A DNA stretch of 52,657 bases from Bacteroidia bacterium (GTDB lineage: Bacteria; Bacteroidota; Bacteroidia; Bacteroidales; VadinHA17), in contig JAPLEB010000072.1 of the NCBI GenBank assembly GCA_026391555.1, positions 1 through 52,657 on the forward strand. The letters are read 5' to 3'. Shown piece after piece: positions 8,865 through 16,209 of this stretch (positions within the stretch are counted from its first letter, which is position 1; every line of letters starts with the position of its first letter). The notes under the pieces were generated by a model. It was not told the origin of the DNA. It searched no databases and saw only the letters and a list, made by a program, of their open reading frames with translations. Position numbers and translations under genes: made by a program.

Positions 8865-10720
8865 AAGAAATTATCAGCATAATAACTCTGCCTGTTCTGG
8901 CCGGTCTGCTGCTTTTCTTCGTTCCGGAAAAATTCAGAACCTTCAAAGGTTTAGTTGCCCTGTTGGTAAGCATTATTACAGGTTATCTGACAATTGTGAT
9001 ATACAGTTCCGGTAATCAGATGCTACGCCTGGATCAACTATCTGCCGGATCAGGCTTATCTGTTTTTGGTTTTGATATTCTCCGTGATGCCGGCAGATAT
9101 ATGACATTCAACAGTGATAGCCTTAGTAAGCTTATAGTTTTGTTTATCAGTCTTTTTACCTTCTTAATCCTATTGTATTCAATCGTTTACATTAAAGCCG
9201 GAAAAGTTAAGAACTATTATCCGTATTTTCTTATAACCCTTGGTTGTGCGTATGGTGCGGTGCTATCTGATAACCTTCTTATATTCCTTACATTCTGGGG
9301 TGTACTTGGAATAACCTTATATAAGCTGATACATGGTTATGATGAAGAAAGCTCGGCAACCGCTAAAAAGACACTTATTCTTATCGGCGCATCCGATAGT
9401 ATAATGATTATCGGGATAGCCATCCTATGGAAGATTACCGGTTCGCTAAGTATGGGAGGCATATCGGTACCGACTACAAATGCATTATCAGTTGTTGCTT
9501 TCCTGGCTTTACTCACAGGCAGTTTCACAAAAGCAGGCGCTTTCCCGTTTCATACCTGGGTTCCCGATTATGCAAAGAGTGCTCCTGCCTCTTCCTCAGC
9601 TTTCCTTCCGGCATCTCTCGATAAGCTTCTTGGTATATATTTTCTTGCCAGGATAACAACCGGCATGTTCATCCTCAATGAATGGCTCACTCTTCTTCTT
9701 TTATCTATAGGAGTAATTTCAATTATCACTGCTGTTATGATGGCGCTTGTCCAGCATAATTACAAGCGTTTACTTGGATTTCATGCGGTTTCGCAGGTGG
9801 GATATATGATTCTTGGATTCGGACTCGGTTCCATGATAGGTGTAGCCGCAGGTTTATTTCATATGATAAACAATGCTCTTTATAAAAGCGGCCTTTTCCT
9901 TTCTGCAGGATGTGTCGAGTACCGTACAGGAAAGGAAGAAATTGATGATCTCGGTGGCCTGTCAAAAGCAATGCCATTTACTTTCTTTGCCACACTGATT
10001 TTTGCCATGTCAATTTCCGGAGTACCTCCATTCAATGGATTTGCCTCTAAATGGATGATATACCAGGGAATAATTGAGTTTGGAACAGGATCTGGTGTGG
10101 CTAATAAACTTTGGGTCGTCTGGTTGGGATTAGCAGTATTGGGATCGGCACTTACTCTTGCAAGCTTTATCAAGCTATTAGGCGGAATCTTCCTGAGCCG
10201 TCGGAAGTCAGAATTCGGGAAAATCAGAGAAGTACCCGTAATGATGTGGATACCCCTGGTTACCCTTTCGATATTCTGCATATTTTTTGGTGTGTTCTCC
10301 ACAAATTTCGTGGTACCAAAACTTATCATGCCGGTTTCCGGTGAATTTCAGTTCACAGGTTTCTGGGATTCATCATTTGTATCATTGCTTGTTTTGATCT
10401 CGTTAGTTCTTGGAATAATTCTTTACCTCGCTCTCAACCTTAAGAAATTCAGAACAGAAGATAGTTTTATCGGTGGAGAAAAAATTCAGGATCAGACCAG
10501 CTATTCTACTCCGGAATTCTATAAGACTTTTGGTGAATTCCGGTTTTTTGCCTGGATGTACAAAAAAGCAGAAGAAAAGTGGTTTGATATTTACGATCTG
10601 TCGAAACAGTTTGTGCTATGGCTGAGTCACCAGTTTAGTGAAGCTCATACCGGTGTATTGCCGGGTTATGTTATCTGGGTTTTTGCAGGATTAATTGTTA
10701 TGTTACTTATAATGATATAA
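8861..10720 (+). CDS. First antiporter-like membrane subunit (NuoL/MrpA-D family)
   Basis: This 619-residue membrane protein has about 15 predicted segments and belongs to the proton-conducting NuoL/M/N/Mrp family; FHTWVPDYAKSAPASSSAF (near 227) and HNYKRLLGFHAVSQVGYMILG (near 304) are family motifs with conserved Lys and His in the channel. It overlaps the large subunit gene by 4 nt. A second antiporter-like subunit occurs at 12114, so the complex probably has two large ion-pumping subunits, as described for MBX/MBS rather than classical MBH. Confidence 0.85.
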   Translation: MKEIISIITLPVLAGLLLFFVPEKFRTFKGLVALLVSIITGYLTIVIYSSGNQMLRLDQLSAGSGLSVFGFDILRDAGRYMTFNSDSLSKLIVLFISLFTFLILLYSIVYIKAGKVKNYYPYFLITLGCAYGAVLSDNLLIFLTFWGVLGITLYKLIHGYDEESSATAKKTLILIGASDSIMIIGIAILWKITGSLSMGGISVPTTNALSVVAFLALLTGSFTKAGAFPFHTWVPDYAKSAPASSSAFLPASLDKLLGIYFLARITTGMFILNEWLTLLLLSIGVISIITAVMMALVQHNYKRLLGFHAVSQVGYMILGFGLGSMIGVAAGLFHMINNALYKSGLFLSAGCVEYRTGKEEIDDLGGLSKAMPFTFFATLIFAMSISGVPPFNGFASKWMIYQGIIEFGTGSGVANKLWVVWLGLAVLGSALTLASFIKLLGGIFLSRRKSEFGKIREVPVMMWIPLVTLSIFCIFFGVFSTNFVVPKLIMPVSGEFQFTGFWDSSFVSLLVLISLVLGIILYLALNLKKFRTEDSFIGGEKIQDQTSYSTPEFYKTFGEFRFFAWMYKKAEEKWFDIYDLSKQFVLWLSHQFSEAHTGVLPGYVIWVFAGLIVMLLIMI

Positions 10721-10735
10721 TTAATAAATATTAAA

Positions 10736-11263
10736 ATGGATCTGGCAATATCTGTCATAGTAGGATTCATGATTTTAGGGGCTCTTTACGCTATCCACGC
10801 AAAAGATCTGCTTTCATCAGTTATAGCTTGTGGTATTGTAGGATACAGCCTGGTAATATGTTTTCTGTTGCTGAAAGCTCCTGACCTGGCGATTGTTCAG
10901 ATCGTAGTTGATACTATAACTCTTATCATAATGGTAGCAGTTGTCCTCGACAGTTCGCGGGAGGAATCATATTCAAAACCTGACACCCAGGGGTATATTA
11001 CTGCAATAACCGGTCTATTAATAATAGTGATACTTCTCTATTTCTTCGCGGTTTCAATTCAGACACTAGACGTTCTTGGGAAAAGTTCGTTACGAATGGC
11101 AGAATATTATATTGAAGGTGCTGCGCAAAAAACAGGTAGTGCAAACCTTGTTACCGGGGTCGTATTTGACTTCAGGGGTTACGATACTATGGGTGAAGCG
11201 GTTGTACTTGTAACTGCCGTATTGGGAGTACTGACTATATTAAGATTAAAGGGTAAGAAATAA
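10736..11263 (+). CDS. MbhD/MbhE-like subunit (DUF4040 fused to MrpB-like end)
   Basis: This is a 175-residue membrane protein. The N-terminal part ([34 protein letters not shown]) matches the MbhD/DUF4040 family, which corresponds to the C-terminal region of MrpA. The C-terminal [11 protein letters not shown] (near 147) matches the MbhE/MrpB-N motif. The two are separate genes in Pyrococcus Mbh but one gene here. It belongs to the Na+/H+ antiporter module. Confidence 0.8.
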   Translation: MDLAISVIVGFMILGALYAIHAKDLLSSVIACGIVGYSLVICFLLLKAPDLAIVQIVVDTITLIIMVAVVLDSSREESYSKPDTQGYITAITGLLIIVILLYFFAVSIQTLDVLGKSSLRMAEYYIEGAAQKTGSANLVTGVVFDFRGYDTMGEAVVLVTAVLGVLTILRLKGKK

Positions 11264-11272
11264 CATATTTAA

Positions 11273-11304
11273 GGATTCCCCCTTTCAAGGGGGCAAGGGG
11301 GATG
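11273..11304. repeat. C/G-rich intergenic palindromic repeat
   Basis: CCCCCTTTCAAGGGGG (11278-11293) forms a hairpin and is followed by a second G5 tract. The layout C5, loop, G5, short spacer, G5, AT matches a repeat inside hsdM (35252-35279). It sits in the only sizeable gap (74 bp) of the hydrogenase operon, so it may attenuate transcription between the catalytic and Mrp halves. Confidence 0.6.
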
Positions 11305-11337
11305 TAAAAAGTTAAACCAATATAGAAAAGATCGCAA

Positions 11338-11775
11338 ATGAAAGGGATGACAATCATAGTAAAAAAGACTACTCAGCTTATCGCGGGTATGATTTTCATG
11401 TACGGAATTTATATCATTGTGCATGGTCATCTTACACCCGGAGGAGGATTCGCGGGAGGAGTTATCGTTGCAGGTTCGTTTATCCTGGTTACACTTGCTT
11501 ATGGCGGTGATTTTCTGAAGCTTGTAAAAGAAGAATCAGGAACTACAATTATCGAAAGTCTGGCTACCATAATGGTAATACTGATTGCCACTGCAGGTTT
11601 TTTATTTGGGACGAGGGTCTTCTTTAACAATTTCCTGCCGAAAGGTGTTGTTGGTCAACTTGTAAGTGCCGGTGTTTTACCCTTGTACAATATTTTTGTA
11701 GGAACGGAGGTCGCGGCATCAATATTTATAATATTTCTTTCACTAATAATCTTTAAAGAGGAGTCACCGAAATGA
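11338..11775 (+). CDS. MbhF / MnhB-domain (MrpB) antiporter subunit
   Basis: This is a 145-residue, four-helix membrane protein of the MnhB/MrpB family; HGHLTPGGGFAGGVIVAGSF (near 30) is the family signature. It is part of the Na+/H+ antiporter module of the hydrogenase. ATG 11338 is the only good start and follows the palindromic repeat. It overlaps the next gene by 4 nt. Confidence 0.9.
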   Translation: MKGMTIIVKKTTQLIAGMIFMYGIYIIVHGHLTPGGGFAGGVIVAGSFILVTLAYGGDFLKLVKEESGTTIIESLATIMVILIATAGFLFGTRVFFNNFLPKGVVGQLVSAGVLPLYNIFVGTEVAASIFIIFLSLIIFKEESPK

Positions 11776-12110
11776 TAGCTTACATAATGTGTTTCATATT
11801 ATTTCTTGTCGGTTTGTACGGGGTAATAACGAGGAGAAACCTGGTTAAGATAGCAGTTTCACTTTCCATAATGGAAATAAGTACCTTTCTCTTCTTTGCA
11901 CTTATTGGTTATGTCGATGGAGGAGTTGCTCCTATCGTTGATCCTGCTGACCCGGTCAAAGTATATGTCGATCCGTTACCACAGGCGCTGGTGCTTACAG
12001 CTATTGTTATCGGGCTGGCAACAACTGCGATGCTTATGGCTATTATTATCAGGCTTTACAGAAAGTACAAAACTTTCGATATCAGAGAGATAAAAAACTT
12101 AAGAGGATAA
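11772..12110 (+). CDS. MbhG / MrpC (NuoK-like) antiporter subunit
   Basis: This 112-residue protein has three membrane segments of the NuoK/MnhC family, with the conserved LVKIAVSLSIME region and PLPQALVLTAIVIG near residue 70. It supports ion translocation next to the antiporter-like subunit encoded 3 nt downstream. Confidence 0.9.
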   Translation: MIAYIMCFILFLVGLYGVITRRNLVKIAVSLSIMEISTFLFFALIGYVDGGVAPIVDPADPVKVYVDPLPQALVLTAIVIGLATTAMLMAIIIRLYRKYKTFDIREIKNLRG

Positions 12111-12113
12111 ATT

Positions 12114-13652
12114 ATGAATCCGTTGATACCATTATTTGTTGTTACACCTCTGGCCGGAGCTTTCCTGATCATGATTATCGGAAGGTTTATCAAAGAGTTT
12201 AACAAATACTTCACCTCCCTGATCCTTCTTTTCCTTGTCATTATCAGTTTTTATTCCCTTTTCACAACAGGTGAAAATCTGTCAGTTTATAAAGTTGGAG
12301 GATGGGAACCAATTAATAAGATCCCAATCGGAATTTATATGGTTATGGACGGTTTCACCGTAATTATTGTTTGCATTATAAATCTTATTGGCTTCTTATC
12401 AGCCTTTTATTCAATCTCATATATTAAAAGATATACTGCTGAGAATTATTTCTATGCCCTATTCTGTCTTATGGTTGCCGGAATGAACGGCGTTGTGCTC
12501 AGCGGTGATCTTTTCAATATTTTCGTATTCCTTGAAATTTCAGTTATATCATCCTACGCTTTAGTAGCATTCGGAGTTGAAAAGAATGAGCTGGAAGCAT
12601 CATTTAAGTACCAGGTTTTAGGGACACTGGCATCGTTCTTAATCCTGTTTGGAATAGGATTTATATACTGGAAAACCAAAACACTTAATATTGCTGATAT
12701 TAAGCTGGCCTTCAGTTCAGGATATGACAAGACATATTATCTCTTTGTACAGATATTGATTCTCAGCGGCTTTGGTCTTAAAGCAGCCATTATTCCATTC
12801 CATGCATGGTTACCCGATGCCCACTCGTCAGCGCCATCCCCTATTTCAGCAATGCTTTCGGGAGTACTTATTAAAGCTGTTGGTATATATGTGATTATCA
12901 GACTATTCTTTAATATGTTCATCGTAAGCGAAGGTATGGCTGTACTGATAACCACCCTCGGAACATTGTCAATGGTGATCGGGGTATTCCTGGCAATAGG
13001 TCAATGGGATATTAAAAGGCTCCTGGCATATCACAGTATCAGCCAGATGGGTTATGTCATCATGTCGGTTGGAATTGGGATGATCCTTGTTTCACGCGGA
13101 ATCAAACCAGAAGTTGCTGCCCTGGCCATCAGTGGTGGTATTTTCCATTTAATTAACCATGCAGCTTTTAAAGGACTTTTATTCCTTAATGCCGGAGCGA
13201 TTGAATATACTATTGGCACCCGTGATCTGAGAGAGATGGGCGGTCTTTCAAAGTCAATGCCGGCAACATCTGCCACATCTTTTGTTGCATCAATGTCCAT
13301 TTCAGGAATACCCCCTTTTAATGGGTTCTTCAGCAAGCTGATAATAATTATTGCTGCAATAATGGCTAAGTTTTATCTGCTTGCTGCACTTGCAGTAATA
13401 GTCAGCATAATTACTCTGGCTTCATTCCTGAAATTCCAGCGATATGCCTTCTTCAATAAGACTGATGATAAAAAAAATCAGCAAATCAAAGAAGTTCCAT
13501 TTCCGATGGTGTTCAGCATGGTTGTCTTAAGTATTATCTGCCTGCTTCTCAGCCTGCTTGTCATTCCCGGTATCAGGGATGCGATACTGACTCCTGCAAT
13601 TGATATTTTAACTGACCCATTAAAATACTCTTCAACAATAATCGGACAATAA
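12114..13652 (+). CDS. Second antiporter-like subunit (MbhH / MrpD, NuoN-like)
   Basis: This 512-residue membrane protein of the MrpD/NuoN/MbhH family has about 14 segments. Motifs are FNIFVFLEIS (conserved Glu, near 138), FHAWLPDAHSSAPSPISAML (near 227) and KRLLAYHSISQMGYV (near 300). It is the Mrp-type ion-pumping subunit, flanked by MrpC and MrpE genes in the classical Mrp order. Confidence 0.9.
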   Translation: MNPLIPLFVVTPLAGAFLIMIIGRFIKEFNKYFTSLILLFLVIISFYSLFTTGENLSVYKVGGWEPINKIPIGIYMVMDGFTVIIVCIINLIGFLSAFYSISYIKRYTAENYFYALFCLMVAGMNGVVLSGDLFNIFVFLEISVISSYALVAFGVEKNELEASFKYQVLGTLASFLILFGIGFIYWKTKTLNIADIKLAFSSGYDKTYYLFVQILILSGFGLKAAIIPFHAWLPDAHSSAPSPISAMLSGVLIKAVGIYVIIRLFFNMFIVSEGMAVLITTLGTLSMVIGVFLAIGQWDIKRLLAYHSISQMGYVIMSVGIGMILVSRGIKPEVAALAISGGIFHLINHAAFKGLLFLNAGAIEYTIGTRDLREMGGLSKSMPATSATSFVASMSISGIPPFNGFFSKLIIIIAAIMAKFYLLAALAVIVSIITLASFLKFQRYAFFNKTDDKKNQQIKEVPFPMVFSMVVLSIICLLLSLLVIPGIRDAILTPAIDILTDPLKYSSTIIGQ

Positions 13653-13653
13653 A

Positions 13654-14139
13654 ATGAAATATATCACTTTGTTTATATTATCCCTGATATTCTGGCTGCT
13701 TCTCACCTTTAAACTGACTGTTCCCAATATTATAGTCGGAACTGTTGCTTCAGTTATTTGTTCTTTGTTTTTCGGAAGGTTCTTTGTCACGAATGTCTAC
13801 AAATTGCTTCAACCTCAACGTTATTTCTGGTTTATCGTATATCTCTTTGTTTTTATCTGGGAATGTTTAAAAGCTAATTTAGATGTTGCTTACCGGGTGC
13901 TGCATCCTGCAATGCCTATACGGCCAGGTATAGTGAAAGTGAAAACCATATTAAAGTCTGATCTTGCAAAAATGCTGCTGGCAAATTCAATTACAATGAC
14001 ACCCGGAACGATCTCAGTCGATATTATAGATGACAATCTTTATATACATTGGATTTATATCAGGTCCGAAGATCCTGAAGTTTACACAGGAATAATAACC
14101 GGAGCTTTTGAAAAGTATATTAAAAGAATAATAGAATGA
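13654..14139 (+). CDS. MbhA / MrpE antiporter subunit
   Basis: This 161-residue MnhE-family protein has N-terminal membrane helices, the conserved FIWECLKANLDVAYRVLHP (near 68) and LANSITMTPGTISVDI near 110. It begins 1 nt after the mrpD-like stop and overlaps the next gene by 4 nt. It is a structural part of the Na+/H+ module. Confidence 0.9.
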   Translation: MKYITLFILSLIFWLLLTFKLTVPNIIVGTVASVICSLFFGRFFVTNVYKLLQPQRYFWFIVYLFVFIWECLKANLDVAYRVLHPAMPIRPGIVKVKTILKSDLAKMLLANSITMTPGTISVDIIDDNLYIHWIYIRSEDPEVYTGIITGAFEKYIKRIIE

Positions 14140-14402
14140 GCAATTACCTGAACATATTGCTGTACGTCCAGATAGGATTAAGCGTAATCTGTCTGTACAG
14201 GATAATCATAGGACCAACAATTCCTGACAGAATGGTTGGAGTTGATATATTCGGAATTCTTGTTGTAGGCATCTGTGCCATAATAGCTATTCAAACAGAA
14301 AGATCCTATATTCTTGATATAGGGATTGCATGGATAATTTTGAGTTTCATCGGTACTTTGACCCTGGCAAAGTACCTTACCTGTAAAAAACTAAATGAAT
14401 AA
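14136..14402 (+). CDS. MbhB / MrpF antiporter subunit
   Basis: This 88-residue protein has three membrane helices and the MrpF signature RIIIGPTIPDRMVGVD (near 21). It overlaps both neighbours, consistent with coupled translation of the Mrp block. Confidence 0.9.
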   Translation: MSNYLNILLYVQIGLSVICLYRIIIGPTIPDRMVGVDIFGILVVGICAIIAIQTERSYILDIGIAWIILSFIGTLTLAKYLTCKKLNE

Positions 14403-14721
14403 TATGATAAGTTTAATATTTATAACGATCGGAATACTTTTTAACCTGTTAGGTTGCATTGGAATAATCAGACTTCCTGATACTTATAACAGACTTCAGG
14501 CAGCGACAAAATGTGTGACCCTGGGTTGTTGCAGTATCTTTCTGGGAGTCCTGTTCCATTTTGGATTCAGCGATGCAGGTGTCAAAGCGTTGGTTGCGAT
14601 CCCGATACTCTTCTTTACTTCTACTGTAGGAGCACACGCGCTTATCAGGGGTACTTACCATTTCGGGATAAAACTCGGCGAAAAAAGTGTGAAAGATGAT
14701 TATAAAGATGCCGTGCAATGA
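14395..14721 (+). CDS. MbhC / MrpG antiporter subunit
   Basis: This 108-residue MnhG-family membrane protein has the typical GCIGIIRLPDTYNRLQAATK (near 20) and GAHALIRGTYHFG. It completes the set MrpB, C, D, E, F, G. Together with the DUF4040 subunit, all Mrp parts needed for a Na+-translocating Mbh are present. Confidence 0.9.
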   Translation: MNNMISLIFITIGILFNLLGCIGIIRLPDTYNRLQAATKCVTLGCCSIFLGVLFHFGFSDAGVKALVAIPILFFTSTVGAHALIRGTYHFGIKLGEKSVKDDYKDAVQ

Positions 14722-15326
14722 AGTATCCCAAGATAAGAGAAGTTAAAGAGGCTCTGGTTTCTCTTTTCACACCGGCCTACACGTCGAAGTTCCCAAAGGA
14801 ACCACATGTTCCTTTCGAAAATTTCAGAGGTAAACCTGTTGTTGATAATGATAATTGTGTCGGATGCGAAACATGTGCCAATGTCTGTCCGCCTCAGGCA
14901 ATAACATTTACTGATGATATAAAGAAAGGAATAAGGATCATAAAGAGAGATTATGGGAAATGTATTTTTTGTGGTCAGTGCCAGGAGCATTGTATCACCG
15001 GTAAAGGGGTGAAATTATCAGATAAGATCTATGACCTGGCAGTATTTGACAGGCAGAAAAATGTTGAATTTCAGGAAAAAGAGTTGCTTATTTGCGAAAA
15101 CTGCAATGCAGTGATAACAACAAAAGAGCATCTTCATTTTATGCACAGGAAACTGGGGCCAAAAGCATTTGCCTCAATTCTAAATCTTAATATCCTGAAT
15201 GAAAAACTCAAACTCAGTGAAAATCAGGATATTAAGATCGAAATCAAAGACGGCCTGAAAAGAAAAGATATGTTCAACATCATTTGTCCTAACTGTCTCA
15301 GGCAAGTCCTGGTAAAATATCTTTAA
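14718..15326 (+). CDS. Two-cluster ferredoxin subunit (MbhN/HycF/NuoI-like)
   Basis: This 202-residue protein has two 4Fe-4S motifs, Cys 47/50/53/57 (CVGCETCANVC) and 82/85/88/92 (CIFCGQCQEHC). The C-terminal half adds CENC (near 128) and CPNC (near 194), a possible zinc-binding pair as seen in HycF/HyfH proteins. It is the peripheral electron-entry subunit next to the small subunit. With the HydB/HydG-like proteins and the ferredoxin at 5333, it completes a chain from NAD(P)H to the [NiFe] site. Confidence 0.85.
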   Translation: MKYPKIREVKEALVSLFTPAYTSKFPKEPHVPFENFRGKPVVDNDNCVGCETCANVCPPQAITFTDDIKKGIRIIKRDYGKCIFCGQCQEHCITGKGVKLSDKIYDLAVFDRQKNVEFQEKELLICENCNAVITTKEHLHFMHRKLGPKAFASILNLNILNEKLKLSENQDIKIEIKDGLKRKDMFNIICPNCLRQVLVKYL

Positions 15327-15330
15327 AAGG

Positions 15331-15810
15331 GTGCCAGATAATCTGAAAAATCTGCTATCTCAAATTGACAAGAGGATTCTTTTTGTCGGAATAGGGAATG
15401 TCCTGAAACAGGATGACGGCGTTGGTGTTTTCATAAGTCGCAAAATCAAAGAAACAAAACGGATCTTATCATTGACTGTTGAAGTCAGCATCGAAAATTA
15501 TATTGGCAAAATAAATAGCCTGAAACCTGACATACTAATACTTATTGATTGTGTTGACATGAAGTCAGCCGTCGGAACATGTAAATTACTGACAATAAGC
15601 CAGATACATGACATGACTTTCAATACACACAATATTTCAATAAGGCGGTTATCGGAATTCTTCAGGATGCCGGTTTATATTCTCGGAATCCAGCCGGAAA
15701 AAATTGGTTTTGGTGAAAATATTTCATACCTTGTAAAAAATGTTGCAGATAATATTATTAAACAATTAAACAAAAAGGAGGTGCATAATGGCTGTAGAAT
15801 ATCTTTGTAA
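15331..15810 (+). CDS. Hydrogenase maturation protease (HycI/HyaD family)
   Basis: This 159-residue protein has the family motifs GIGNVLKQDDGVGV (near 20-33, nickel-sensing Asp), LILIDCVDM (near 70) and a conserved histidine in FNTHNIS. Such proteases remove the large-subunit tail after nickel insertion. Its GTG start follows AAAAGG. The 3' end overlaps the next gene by 23 nt. Confidence 0.85.
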   Translation: MPDNLKNLLSQIDKRILFVGIGNVLKQDDGVGVFISRKIKETKRILSLTVEVSIENYIGKINSLKPDILILIDCVDMKSAVGTCKLLTISQIHDMTFNTHNISIRRLSEFFRMPVYILGIQPEKIGFGENISYLVKNVADNIIKQLNKKEVHNGCRISL

Positions 15811-16204
15811 AGTTTGCAGGGGTCATCTCAAAGTTAAAACTTCCATTGTCCTTGCTGCCGCAAAAACTAACAGTCCCACAAGAGGATTGATTTTTTTGAA
15901 TCCTGAAATCGGGAACTACACAACTACAACACATCCTTCTTTCCAGATTAAAGTAGGTGAAGAATACATTTATACCTGCCCTATCTGTCACTCACAATTA
16001 AATAGTGCAAAGTACAATCACCTTGTGAGGATAATAATGATTGATGACGATGGAAAGGAGTACAACATTTACTTTTCAGGTATTGCAGGGGAAAAGTGTA
16101 CTTATAAGATCAGGGGAAATAAAATTGAAGAAAAGACAGGTTCCGATCTGAAGAATTACAATAAATATTTTGAAGTACCTGAGGAAGACAGGAAATATCT
16201 TTAG
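15788..16204 (+). CDS. Small zinc-ribbon protein of unknown function in the hydrogenase operon
   Basis: This 138-residue protein was not recognised as a named family. It has two CxxC pairs (CKVC, Cys 7/10; CPIC, near 61/64) that could bind one zinc, with beta-rich sequence after. It has a rare strong Shine-Dalgarno (AAAGGAGGTG) and overlaps the protease gene, so it is probably translated at high level with it. It is not HypA-like in N-terminus or length. A role in maturation or metal handling is only inferred from position. Confidence 0.7.
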   Translation: MAVEYLCKVCRGHLKVKTSIVLAAAKTNSPTRGLIFLNPEIGNYTTTTHPSFQIKVGEEYIYTCPICHSQLNSAKYNHLVRIIMIDDDGKEYNIYFSGIAGEKCTYKIRGNKIEEKTGSDLKNYNKYFEVPEEDRKYL

Positions 16205-16209
16205 TTTTT

